This document shows, one piece after another, positions 42,426 through 50,053 of a DNA stretch of 64,000 nt. Origin of the DNA: an uncultured Oscillospiraceae bacterium. Lineage in GTDB: Bacteria > Bacillota > Clostridia > Oscillospirales > Ruminococcaceae. Each line of letters begins with the position of its first letter. The stretch's first letter is position 1. The stretch spans positions 21,291 to 85,290 of the forward strand of contig CAJUSD010000012.1 in the NCBI GenBank assembly GCA_910589145.1, written 5' to 3'. Under the pieces are notes generated by a model. The model had not been told where the DNA came from. It saw only the letters and a list, made by a program, of their open reading frames with translations, and did not search any database. The translations under genes were made by a program, and so were the position numbers.

Positions 42426-43328
42426 TTATACCTTGTTTTTATAATTCTCCAACATTTTTTGAAGCATTTCCTCTATTTTATCTCTTAATTCCGGCGGGTC
42501 AAGAACTTTACCATGCACTCCATAAGACAAAATAGACCCATAAAACCAATCATCAACTGGATATACTGCTTCTATAATAAAACTGCCATCCTCTAAACGT
42601 GTAATTTCTTCTTCCTCAGCATTGTCATATACACGGTATGCCTGGCTTGCATCAACCCACATGGTAAAATGTTTAACAGATACTGGAGACAGATGTTCCT
42701 TTTCCTCTCTGGGAGGCTTCGGGGTAAATACTTCCTCTAAAACCTGCAGCCGCTTTATTCGGGACATTTTAAAGGTTCTTATAGCGTTCCGCTGCTGACA
42801 ATAGGCTTTAAGATACCACGCACTGCTTTTAAACCAAAGTTGAAGCGGCTCCACCTTGCGGGAAGTCAAGCAGCCGTTTGTTCCATAATAATCAAAAGCT
42901 ATCACCTTATGGTGTACAATAGATTCTTTTATCAGCTCATAATCCCGCTGATGGCGGTTTCCCCAATCGGATAAATCTATTTTCAGCCAAGCAGGTTCTA
43001 TACTGCCGAAAAAGGCAGAGAGCTTTTGCAGGGCTTTTTCCGGGCCTTCGCTAAATCCAATTGCACTTAATCCTTGCAGGGAAGCTAATATTTCTTTTTG
43101 GTCTTCACCGGTTAAAAGGGACTTATTTAGTACAAATCCCTCAGATAAACAAATTCCGCCTCCCTTCCCTTTGGCGGCAAAGACAGGGATTCCTGCCTGG
43201 GAGAGAACCTCAATATCCCTATATATCGTTCGAGCGGAAACCTCCAACCGCTCTGCCAATTCACTGGCTGTTATTTTTTTTCGATCCATCAAATAGTATA
43301 TTATTTGGAACAAACGTCTTATCTGCAT
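42426..43328 (-). CDS. HTH/WYL-domain transcriptional regulator
   Basis: A 300-residue YafY-type regulator. An N-terminal HTH_11 winged helix (MQIRRLFQIIYYLMDRKKIT, ELAERLEVSARTIYRDIEVL) is followed by a WYL domain (FDYYGTNGCLTSRKVEPLQL, WYLKAYCQQRNAIRTFKMSR) and a WCX C-terminal part. WYL domains sense ligands or nucleic acid and often control defence or stress genes. ATG 43328 is chosen because AAAGGGGAAATAT precedes it and the family begins at MQxxRL. A perfect 43-bp hairpin (43377-43419) stands 49 bp upstream. The target is unknown; the zinc-ribbon gene downstream is a candidate. Confidence 0.9.
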   Translation of the reverse strand: MQIRRLFQIIYYLMDRKKITASELAERLEVSARTIYRDIEVLSQAGIPVFAAKGKGGGICLSEGFVLNKSLLTGEDQKEILASLQGLSAIGFSEGPEKALQKLSAFFGSIEPAWLKIDLSDWGNRHQRDYELIKESIVHHKVIAFDYYGTNGCLTSRKVEPLQLWFKSSAWYLKAYCQQRNAIRTFKMSRIKRLQVLEEVFTPKPPREEKEHLSPVSVKHFTMWVDASQAYRVYDNAEEEEITRLEDGSFIIEAVYPVDDWFYGSILSYGVHGKVLDPPELRDKIEEMLQKMLENYKNKV

Positions 43329-43376
43329 ATATTTCCCCTTTATAAAATAACATGGATTCAATGAAAAAATTTCCCG

Positions 43377-43419
43377 TTTTAGCCATCCAGCAAACTGAAA
43401 GTTTGCTGGATGGCTAAAA
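43377..43419. repeat. Perfect palindrome, 20-bp arms and GAA loop
   Basis: The left arm is TTTTAGCCATCCAGCAAACT, the loop GAA, and the right arm its exact complement. The inner part GCAAAC-tGAAa-GTTTGC matches the palindrome ending the long repeat at about 7612-7632 (GCAAACC-GAA-GGTTTGC). It is bidirectional with a T/A flank, so it could also terminate transcription on either strand. Confidence 0.88.
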
Positions 43420-43469
43420 GAGAAAACTATGGGGTTTATCATACTCTAACGGGCTGAGTTCAGCAAGAC

Positions 43470-43496
43470 CCCCAGTTCAGCAAAGCTGAACTGGGG
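43470..43496. repeat. Perfect palindrome, 12-bp arms and AAA loop
   Basis: CCCCAGTTCAGC-AAA-GCTGAACTGGGG, with the CAGC-N3-GCTG core shared with 7338, 44858 and 44891. Confidence 0.88.
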
Positions 43497-43550
43497 ACCA
43501 TGGGCTTTTGAGGGGTGCAGCTTTTGCACATAGCTTTGCTGCACATAGCC

Positions 43551-44609
43551 TTATTTCAAAAGATATTTATCAAAGAAGGGGATTACCCCTTTTCCAACCC
43601 ACTGATGGCCGCCCTCATGGATAGAATGGACAATTCTATCCGGCGCCCCCAAAAGTGTATACGCGCTTCTGGCAATTTCAACCTGCGGATAGACGTTATC
43701 CAATCCTGGCTCCCCCTCCAAATGATCCTGCCTGCCGCTTTCCACAAACAGAGGCCGGGGGGCAATCATTGCGCCCAAATCCCCCATATCCAACAGCTTC
43801 CACAGGTTGGGGGCAAAGTTGCAGGAGCAATTCCCCGGCAGCCGTACCAGCGATTCCTTAAAGCCATAGAAATACCCGCTTGTCACTGCGCATTTAATTC
43901 TCTCATCCATTGCGGAAAAGTAAATTGTCTGCTGGCCGCCGCCTGACATCCCCGCACAGCCCACACTGTCACGGTTGATCTCAGGGTAAGTTTCCAAAAG
44001 GTAATCCAGCAGCCGCATCAAATCCCAGACCATCATACCGATCATGGACATGCCAAAGCCCACTGCCATCTGGTTGATTTCCCTATGGGAGTTGGAGCGC
44101 CATTTTTCCGCTTCGTCCCCCTGCTCCCATTTCTCCCGGCGTTCACCTGCACCCCTTGCGTCAGGGCAGGCTACATAATATCCGGCAGCTGCCAGTTCCT
44201 CCGCAAAGGAAACCTTCTTCCCGAATTTTTTCTGCATCTCCTGAACCCAGGGATTTTCCGGATCCGCAACGTTGTTTTCCTTGCCGCCGCCGTGACCATG
44301 GGGATTCATGATAAGCCCCCCATTGTGCTGCCCCTTGGGTTTTAACAGAAAAAAGGGCATCTCCACAAGGGGTTCTGTTTGAATGATCCAGTGCTCGCGG
44401 GTGTAATTCTCAAATTCTTTCACATCCAGCAGCCTGGGATTGGCGGGGGCGGGTTCGCACAAATCCAGACCGACAGTATCCCGCAGGCGGCGGTTCATGT
44501 CCAGCTTCCAGGCTTCGTAGGCTTCTTTGCTGGACACATCAACGCCGTGCTGACGGCCGACCTTGTCGTAAAGGCGGGAAAAGTAATCCAGGGTGGTGTA
44601 GTATTGCAT
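43551..44609 (-). CDS. Alpha/beta hydrolase, likely carbohydrate esterase
   Basis: A 352-residue alpha/beta hydrolase of the Abhydrolase_7/acetylxylan-esterase-like group. Seen: NPHGHGGGKEN (oxyanion region), ACPDARGAGERRE, the nucleophile elbow CAGMSGGGQQT, the acid in VESGRQDHLEGEPG and a catalytic His in IHEGGHQW. No signal peptide, so it acts on imported oligosaccharides or small esters. Its base composition is clearly more GC-rich than the housekeeping genes, as are the efflux and glycoside hydrolase genes next to it. It may work with the glycoside hydrolase at 47.4 kb. AAGGAGGTCATAT precedes ATG 44609. Confidence 0.8.
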   Translation of the reverse strand: MQYYTTLDYFSRLYDKVGRQHGVDVSSKEAYEAWKLDMNRRLRDTVGLDLCEPAPANPRLLDVKEFENYTREHWIIQTEPLVEMPFFLLKPKGQHNGGLIMNPHGHGGGKENNVADPENPWVQEMQKKFGKKVSFAEELAAAGYYVACPDARGAGERREKWEQGDEAEKWRSNSHREINQMAVGFGMSMIGMMVWDLMRLLDYLLETYPEINRDSVGCAGMSGGGQQTIYFSAMDERIKCAVTSGYFYGFKESLVRLPGNCSCNFAPNLWKLLDMGDLGAMIAPRPLFVESGRQDHLEGEPGLDNVYPQVEIARSAYTLLGAPDRIVHSIHEGGHQWVGKGVIPFFDKYLLK

Positions 44610-44719
44610 AATATGACCTCCTTAAATTGAATGAGACCTTTTATATTTTTAAAGCAGCACAGACGGCGGTTTTAACCATAAATTTATTTTACCACATCTG
44701 CGCCGGTTTTTCAAAATGG

Positions 44720-44945
44720 CACAGAAATCAATTTACAGATTCATTGCAAAAAAGAAGCAGCCCCCCCCTCGGCGCAGGCACAAAGCCAAGACAGCCACAA
44801 ACCAAACCCGTATCAAAAGCTTTGGCCGCTTTCCCGAAAGCGGCAGGGATCCAAGGTTGAGCAGCGGAGCTGCTCAGAGCCACCGGCCGCCAGTTCAGCT
44901 TTGCTGAACTGAACCCGCAAGGCGCGAAATTCCTTTTGGCAAGAG
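44720..44945 (-). repeat. Modular repeat variant carrying two inserted palindromes
   Basis: Inverted match to 22415-22600. Relative to that copy it carries two extra perfect palindromes: TGAGCAGC-GGA-GCTGCTCA at 44858-44876 and CAGTTCAGC-TTT-GCTGAACTG at 44891-44911. The shared flanks AAGCGGC and CCACCGGCC continue on both sides, so these look like precise insertions or replacements. Confidence 0.85.
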
Positions 44946-45018
44946 CATTTTTCTTTCCTTCTTTCTTTTTTGTGATAGAAAAAGAAAGAAGAAGCCCTCC
45001 TTTTTCTCCGCCTTCCCT

Positions 45019-45045
45019 GACAAACACCCCGGTGGGGTGTTTGTC
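45019..45045. repeat. Perfect palindrome, 12-bp arms and GGT loop
   Basis: GACAAACACCCC-GGT-GGGGTGTTTGTC, with the same arm-3nt-arm design as the palindromes inside the repeat family but a different arm sequence. Confidence 0.88.
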
Positions 45046-45102
45046 AATATCAGCCGCAAAGTCTCCACTAAATTGATTTTCCCGTGAAAGTGGGGGAATC
45101 GC

Positions 45103-45131
45103 TTGACACAGCAATTCGGTTTAATTATAAT
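45103..45131 (+). promoter_or_regulatory. Consensus promoter of the efflux gene
   Basis: Perfect TTGACA (45103-45108), 17-bp spacer and perfect TATAAT (45126-45131). The transcript has a leader of about 250 nt before the efflux gene, so control must lie mainly after initiation. Confidence 0.9.
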
Positions 45132-45193
45132 TAAGGCAGATTCGCTGATACTCCGCAGCGGATCAATGATTCCCCAGGGAGGTAAGGTTCCAT

Positions 45194-45256
45194 ATGAAAA
45201 TATTTGGAGTTTTGATGATTAACGAAGGCATCTCCCCTCTGTACAAGGTCCAGTGA
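45194..45256 (+). CDS. Leader peptide of the efflux gene
   Basis: A 20-codon frame, MKIFGVLMINEGISPLYKVQ, with a strong GGGAGGTAAGG eight bases upstream. Its last codons and stop lie in the left arm and loop of the hairpin at 45235-45279. This matches translational or transcriptional attenuators of antibiotic-resistance genes, where a drug-stalled ribosome in the leader changes RNA folding. The peptide was not recognised as a known leader. The inducing drug is not deducible. Confidence 0.7.
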   Translation: MKIFGVLMINEGISPLYKVQ

Positions 45257-45279
45257 TGGGACGAATCCTGTACAGAGGG
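45235..45279 (+). promoter_or_regulatory. Attenuator hairpin overlapping the leader peptide
   Basis: CCCTCTGTACA (45235-45245) pairs perfectly with TGTACAGAGGG (45269-45279), with GTCC/GGAC pairing inside the loop. The leader stop codon lies within the loop, so a translating or stalled ribosome would disrupt it. Confidence 0.72.
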
Positions 45280-45284
45280 CATTT

Positions 45285-45322
45285 CGGAAAACGCCGGTAA
45301 CAGCAAGGCCGCGCTTTTTCCG
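45285..45322 (+). terminator. Candidate attenuator terminator in the leader
   Basis: GGAAAACGCCGG can pair with CCGCGCTTTTTCC, ending in a five-T run. The pairing is imperfect. If real it would be the default terminator prevented by ribosome stalling in the leader. Confidence 0.45.
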
Positions 45323-45346
45323 TATTCGTCCCCATTGGATTTTGTA

Positions 45347-45377
45347 CTTTTATAGAGATTTCTAAAATCTATAAAAG
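45347..45377 (+). promoter_or_regulatory. Hairpin next to the efflux gene ribosome binding site
   Basis: CTTTTATAGA pairs perfectly with TCTATAAAAG. The last G of the right arm is the first base of the GGGAG ribosome binding site, so the fold may limit translation. Confidence 0.6.
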
Positions 45378-45389
45378 GGAGAAAATTCA

Positions 45390-46676
45390 ATGAAACAACC
45401 AAGCTTTAAAAGGTATATCGCCTTCTGGCTGAGCCAGTCGGTTTCCCAGCTGGGCAGCTCCATGACCAGCTTTGCCCTGATCCTGTGGGCATACGAGAAG
45501 ACCGGTTCCGCCATGTCGGTTTCCCTGATGTCCTTCTGCCGGTATCTGCCCTACATTCTGGTAAGCCTGTTCGCCGGGGCGTTTGTGGATTCCCACAGAA
45601 AGAAATCCATCATGCTGGTTTCTGACGCCATTGCCGCCGCAGGTTCCTTTGCTGTCTTTCTTTCCGGCATTGCGGGGGTTTTGGATATCTGGCAGATTTA
45701 TGTGGTAAACCTTGTCATCGGGTTTATGAATTCCGTTCAGAACCCTGCTATGTCCGTAGCCATCGGCAGGATGGTTCCCAAGGAGCGCCTAAGCCAGGTC
45801 AGCGGCATGAATTCCTTTTCCAACAACCTGATTACCATCTTTTCCCCGGCTGTTGCTTCGGCAGCATATGCCTTTGGGGGACTCAATGCCGTCATTCTGG
45901 CGGATCTATGCAGCTTCCTGTTTGCGTTCCTGGTGCTTCTCCTGTTCATCTGTGTGCCGGAGGAGAGCGGGATACAGAAAAAACGGATATCCCCTTTACA
46001 GGGCTGTGCCGATGGATTTGGCTTTCTGCGTGTTCACCGGGGGCTGTGGACAATCGTTGTCACCATGTGCGCGATCAATTTCCTTTCCCGGCTCACCTAT
46101 GAAAATATCCTCTCCCCTATGCTGATTGCCAGAAGCGGCGGCACCGCCGCGGTGGGCATTGTCAACGCAGTTTTGGGGGTAGGCGGCGTTGTGGGCGGAC
46201 TGCTGGTTTCCACCGGAAAGATGCCCAAAGATAACGTTAAACTGATCTATTTTTCCGCGGCCTTTTCTTTCCTGATGGGGGATATGCTTATGGCCCTGGG
46301 ACAGAACAGCTTTGTCTGGGCGCTGGCCGGTGCTGCCGCAAGTGTCCCCATCCCGTTTATCAACGCGGGACAAAATGTGATCCTATACCAAAAGATTCCC
46401 TCCGAAATGCAGGGAAGGGTTTTCGCTGTCCGCAATGCTTTACAGTACAGCTTTATTCCCGTCGGCATCCTTCTGGGCGGCTTTTTAGCAGACTCCGTTT
46501 TTGAGCCGTTTATGGCGTCCGGTTCTGCCTTTGCGGGGCTTCTCCATCGACTGGTAGGATATGGGAATGGCAGCGGTATGGCGGTTATGTTCCTATGTAC
46601 CAGCATATGCGGGACGCTGTTCAGCCTCCTTTGCTACCGCAGCAAGGGGGTGGATGAACTGAGAACCCCCCGTTGA
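45390..46676 (+). CDS. MFS efflux transporter, MefA/DHA3-like
   Basis: A 428-residue, 12-helix major-facilitator protein of the DHA3 macrolide-efflux type. Features: RYIAFWLSQSVSQLGSSMTS at the N-terminus, FAGAFVDSHRKKSIMLVSDA (motif A), RMVPKERLSQVSGMNSFSNN between helices 4 and 5 and QKIPSEMQGRVFAVRNALQY in the C-half, all typical of Mef-like pumps. It uses proton motive force. The leader peptide and attenuator upstream support drug-inducible expression. It is GC-richer than the flanking housekeeping genes. The substrate is inferred (macrolide or similar ribosome-active drug). Confidence 0.88.
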   Translation: MKQPSFKRYIAFWLSQSVSQLGSSMTSFALILWAYEKTGSAMSVSLMSFCRYLPYILVSLFAGAFVDSHRKKSIMLVSDAIAAAGSFAVFLSGIAGVLDIWQIYVVNLVIGFMNSVQNPAMSVAIGRMVPKERLSQVSGMNSFSNNLITIFSPAVASAAYAFGGLNAVILADLCSFLFAFLVLLLFICVPEESGIQKKRISPLQGCADGFGFLRVHRGLWTIVVTMCAINFLSRLTYENILSPMLIARSGGTAAVGIVNAVLGVGGVVGGLLVSTGKMPKDNVKLIYFSAAFSFLMGDMLMALGQNSFVWALAGAAASVPIPFINAGQNVILYQKIPSEMQGRVFAVRNALQYSFIPVGILLGGFLADSVFEPFMASGSAFAGLLHRLVGYGNGSGMAVMFLCTSICGTLFSLLCYRSKGVDELRTPR

Positions 46677-46714
46677 AAAAATAGGAATTTATTTCATTGT
46701 TATCTATAGATTAT

Positions 46715-46755
46715 AAGGGAGACGTACAGTATTGGAGTATTGTACGTCTCCTTTC
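46715..46755. terminator. Bidirectional terminator after the efflux gene
   Basis: GGGAGACGTACA pairs with TGTACGTCTCC around a short loop, with A/T flanks on both sides, between convergent genes. Confidence 0.85.
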
Positions 46756-46832
46756 AATATTTGGGAGAAATACGTCAAAACCAGTTTACCGCCTGATTTC
46801 TTCCCGTTTGACCATCAAATGCCCCTTTTAAA

Positions 46833-47354
46833 TTATTTTGCAGAAGGAAACAACCCTTTGAGAATCATTTCTGCACATTCAGCGGAGCTATAGATGCTTG
46901 TATCAACGGTGATACGATAGTCAATATTCCCTGCCATCCATTTGTGCTGTTCTTCCGACTGTGTTTCAAACCGGTTTCCGCGAATCAGATTTCTTTGCCT
47001 GCAAATTTCCAATGGGCAGTACACTTCTACAATGTCGAGGGGATTGTCCTTCAGAATTTCCATCATCTGCTGATAATGAGGAGCAATCTCCTCACGTTCG
47101 ACCAGTATTCCATCAATCAGGACGTTTTTTCCCATATCCGAGAACAGCTTGGCTGTGTGGTACATCATGACAATTACTTCACTGAGATATTTCCAGTAAT
47201 TCTGCCGCAGGAATTTCTCTCCTACCATCTCCTGAAACAGATCGTTTGCCACTACATAAAAGAAAATATCGTCCTGCTCCTGAAGGGCTTCAACAATAGA
47301 GGTTTTTCCTGAACTGGTGACGCCGTTTAAAAAGATAATCCGTCCCTTTTCCAC
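46833..47354 (-). CDS. Chloramphenicol phosphotransferase-like P-loop kinase
   Basis: A 173-residue P-loop kinase of the CPT family. Walker A is FLNGVTSSGKTSIVEALQ, with LIDGILVE as a probable catalytic Asp segment, EVYCPLEICRQRNLIRGNRF as the lid region and DYRITVDTS near the C-terminus. Streptomyces CPT phosphorylates chloramphenicol; most homologues have unknown substrates. It lies 24 bp after the glycoside hydrolase gene and convergent with an efflux pump. A role in drug modification is possible but unproven. Confidence 0.8.
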   Translation of the reverse strand: MEKGRIIFLNGVTSSGKTSIVEALQEQDDIFFYVVANDLFQEMVGEKFLRQNYWKYLSEVIVMMYHTAKLFSDMGKNVLIDGILVEREEIAPHYQQMMEILKDNPLDIVEVYCPLEICRQRNLIRGNRFETQSEEQHKWMAGNIDYRITVDTSIYSSAECAEMILKGLFPSAK

Positions 47355-47378
47355 TGCCGAACCTCCTTATTTTTCCGC

Positions 47379-50024
47379 TTAAAACAATTCAGTCCGAAGT
47401 CCCACCGGCCCAATCAGCCCGCTGGCTGGAATGGGCTGAAAGACTGAAAGCCTGTCGTGCTGCTCGTATACAAGGGTGTTGGTAACGTCAATCACCAGCC
47501 TGTTTTCCCCCTTCTGAACCTTCCCGTCAACAGAAACCCGATAAGGGAAGCTGATGCACGTCCCCATATCTTCGCCGTTGAGCCAGATATGAGCAGTTTC
47601 TCCAACCACACCCAAATCAAGCTGCACAGGCCCGCCTCTGGAAAAAGCGTCCCCGTTAAAAACAGCTTCATAACGGATCGTACCGGAAAAGCGGGGAAGC
47701 ATCCCGGAAGTGTTGAGGTTTTTCAGTTCTTCCAGAGTGCAGTAAGGGGTGAAGCTGGGATAGCCCTCTGCACTGGCTGTGGAAAGGCTCCATTTTCCGC
47801 CTATGGGCTGAATTGGGTGGAATTCCGGAAGGGCATCCCGCCACGCAGGAATATTCCCGCTTTCAGAAAGGGATTTGTTTTCTCCGTCCAATGTAATGAC
47901 CATCCCTTCATAGGGAGCAAGCTTAACGGGAATCAAAAGGTTTTCTTCATTTGTGCAGGTAAACGGAATGGAATACAATTTGTTTTCGTAAGCATCATAC
48001 CGAAGGGGGATGAGGCTGTCGCAAAGCTTCAGCTCTGTCTCCTGAGTATAGACGACGGATTCATTAAACAGCAGGTAGTGGTCGCTCTCCCCTTGGCGGT
48101 AGTGGTAAATCCGCAGATCGGGAACAGAGCAGGTAACAGTAAGGTCATATATCCCCAGAGTGCGCAGCTTTGCCGCAAGCTGCCCCAGGGGGATAACTTC
48201 ACACCCGGAAAGCAGACTTTCCATATCTTCGCTTCCGTCAGCGCTCTTATCGGTCAGCTGTTTGGGAAGCCCGTTGACAAAGAAAACCGGCAGCCCCTGT
48301 CCTGCCAGTTCCCTTAAAGCGGATACCAAGGACATGGGAATCGCTTCCATATAGGGCAGAATCAGCGCGCCATAGGTTTCATTGCCCACAGACAGCTGTT
48401 TTTTATCATTCAGCTTTGTATGGCTGAGTATTGTATCAACGGGGAGGATGTCACAGTCAATCTGATCCTCTGCCAGAACACGAACCGGTGTTTGGGATTT
48501 CATATATTCGCTGCCGGACCATTCCCCCTCAGCATGGTAAAGCACCGCCGCAGACGCCACATGGGTTCCGCCGCTTATCAGGGAAGAAACCCGGTTCATA
48601 TAGTCCATCAGGCGAAAGAAATCCCGATACTGGGGATTCTTCCCCCGTGCGTAGAAATGAGGCGGACAGTCGGGATCTGGAAATTCCTTTGGGGTAAAGG
48701 CATGGGGCACATAGCAGTTGATCCCCCGCACCAGCATAAAGTCAGTGAGCCATTTCATCTGGCGGAGCCCTTCCACCCAGCCGTAAGCGCCAAAAATTTC
48801 ACACATGGCGCGGCCCTTCTTTTTGGGGTCAATGTGGGCCAGGGAAGAACAGAGTTTGGCCAGGCCGTAATAGAAAAATTCGTCATCGGCTTCAAAGTCG
48901 CGGGAAGTCCAGGCGTGGGAGCTGCCCTTGATTCCGGGAATAATTTCATGGAGAACCACGTCAATCCCCGCCATATCCTGTCCCCACAGGGAGCGGAAAT
49001 AATGCCCTGTCCCATTCCCAAGGCGGCCATGGCAGTTGTTTTCCTCAATCACATGGCCTATGTATTCCACCCCGTGAGCCCGGCACCAGTCCCCGATGCG
49101 GGTACAGAAATTTTTATCGTATAAACGGGTCATGGCGTCCATATAGGCATAGCGGACCTTCCAGGTGTTTTCCCCAATCTCATACCATAGGCCCGGCAGG
49201 AGGGAGGACATTTCCTCTCCAAGGGATTGTTTCAGCATGGTTTCCAGCTCATCGCACCAAGGCATAGACATATAGGGCACCCGCCCAATGGAGGCATGAT
49301 AGCCGTAGGCATTGCCCATTTGGGGTTCATCGGAGAAAAAGCCCTTGAAGGTTTTGCCGAATTCATCGCCGTAATGCTGATAATGGGCTTCATAAACCGT
49401 GTCAATTAAAACCTGGGTTCCCTCAGCTGTCAGGGGGTTCAGATATTCATCCAGCCGGACAGAATGTCCGCTGACCCTGGACAGGGTCATGTAAAAAATA
49501 CGCCAGTAGCCCTCTGGGACTTCCCAATAAATTTGATCGTCGGCAATACAGCCGGTAAGGTCGATAAAGCTGCCTGATACATGGTCGTTCTCACCAGTTC
49601 GGGGGCTGGCCACAACGCGGTAAAGGATATCGCCAGCCGGGACTTTCAGCAAAAAGGAGGTTCCGCTGGCGGGGCCGATTACGTCAATATGGGTTTCTTT
49701 CAGAAACCATTTGCGGTGTTCCGGGAAATCCCGCACCACCCGCCCGGCAGCATATCCGGTGGGGAATTTGGCGTCGTCCAGAATCCACACAGCCACATCC
49801 CTTTTTTTACATTCGTCCATAATGATGTCCATATCCCGCCACCAGGACTCCCCTAAAAAGTCTGGATGGGGGCGGGATTCCACGCAGACAGCCCCAATAT
49901 GGGCCCCGTGGATTTTAGCGACCATTTCGCGCAGGATGGATTCGCTTTCGCCGTGCTGCCAGAAAAAGGGGAGAATATGGTTTTCCGTTTTTCCCTCCAG
50001 CATAGAGCGAATGACCTTTTGCAT
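47379..50024 (-). CDS. Large glycoside hydrolase with GH2-like C-terminal sandwich
   Basis: An 881-residue protein. The N-terminal half is a TIM-barrel-like catalytic region (ILPFFWQHGESESILREMVA, VAVWILDDAKFPTGYAAGRV, FFSDEPQMGNAYGYH with a probable catalytic Glu, IGHVIEENNCHGRLGNGTGH). A glutamine-amidotransferase-like segment follows (HVASAAVLYHAEGEWSGSEY). It ends with a GH2 sugar-binding-like beta sandwich (VGETAHIWLNGEDMGTCISF, ENRLVIDVTNTLVYEQ). This resembles the GH106 alpha-L-rhamnosidase/GH2 clan, but exact family and substrate are uncertain. No signal peptide. AAAAGGAGGTCTTTAT precedes ATG 50024. The base composition is GC-rich, like 43.5-46.7 kb. Confidence 0.75.
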   Translation of the reverse strand: MQKVIRSMLEGKTENHILPFFWQHGESESILREMVAKIHGAHIGAVCVESRPHPDFLGESWWRDMDIIMDECKKRDVAVWILDDAKFPTGYAAGRVVRDFPEHRKWFLKETHIDVIGPASGTSFLLKVPAGDILYRVVASPRTGENDHVSGSFIDLTGCIADDQIYWEVPEGYWRIFYMTLSRVSGHSVRLDEYLNPLTAEGTQVLIDTVYEAHYQHYGDEFGKTFKGFFSDEPQMGNAYGYHASIGRVPYMSMPWCDELETMLKQSLGEEMSSLLPGLWYEIGENTWKVRYAYMDAMTRLYDKNFCTRIGDWCRAHGVEYIGHVIEENNCHGRLGNGTGHYFRSLWGQDMAGIDVVLHEIIPGIKGSSHAWTSRDFEADDEFFYYGLAKLCSSLAHIDPKKKGRAMCEIFGAYGWVEGLRQMKWLTDFMLVRGINCYVPHAFTPKEFPDPDCPPHFYARGKNPQYRDFFRLMDYMNRVSSLISGGTHVASAAVLYHAEGEWSGSEYMKSQTPVRVLAEDQIDCDILPVDTILSHTKLNDKKQLSVGNETYGALILPYMEAIPMSLVSALRELAGQGLPVFFVNGLPKQLTDKSADGSEDMESLLSGCEVIPLGQLAAKLRTLGIYDLTVTCSVPDLRIYHYRQGESDHYLLFNESVVYTQETELKLCDSLIPLRYDAYENKLYSIPFTCTNEENLLIPVKLAPYEGMVITLDGENKSLSESGNIPAWRDALPEFHPIQPIGGKWSLSTASAEGYPSFTPYCTLEELKNLNTSGMLPRFSGTIRYEAVFNGDAFSRGGPVQLDLGVVGETAHIWLNGEDMGTCISFPYRVSVDGKVQKGENRLVIDVTNTLVYEQHDRLSVFQPIPASGLIGPVGLRTELF

Positions 50025-50053
50025 ATAAAGACCTCCTTTTTATAATCAGGCAC

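Noticed and set aside
48420..49124. 234-codon plus-strand frame inside the glycoside hydrolase gene
   Set aside because: It is a shadow of the GC-rich coding strand; the minus-strand product has recognisable domains and a ribosome binding site.
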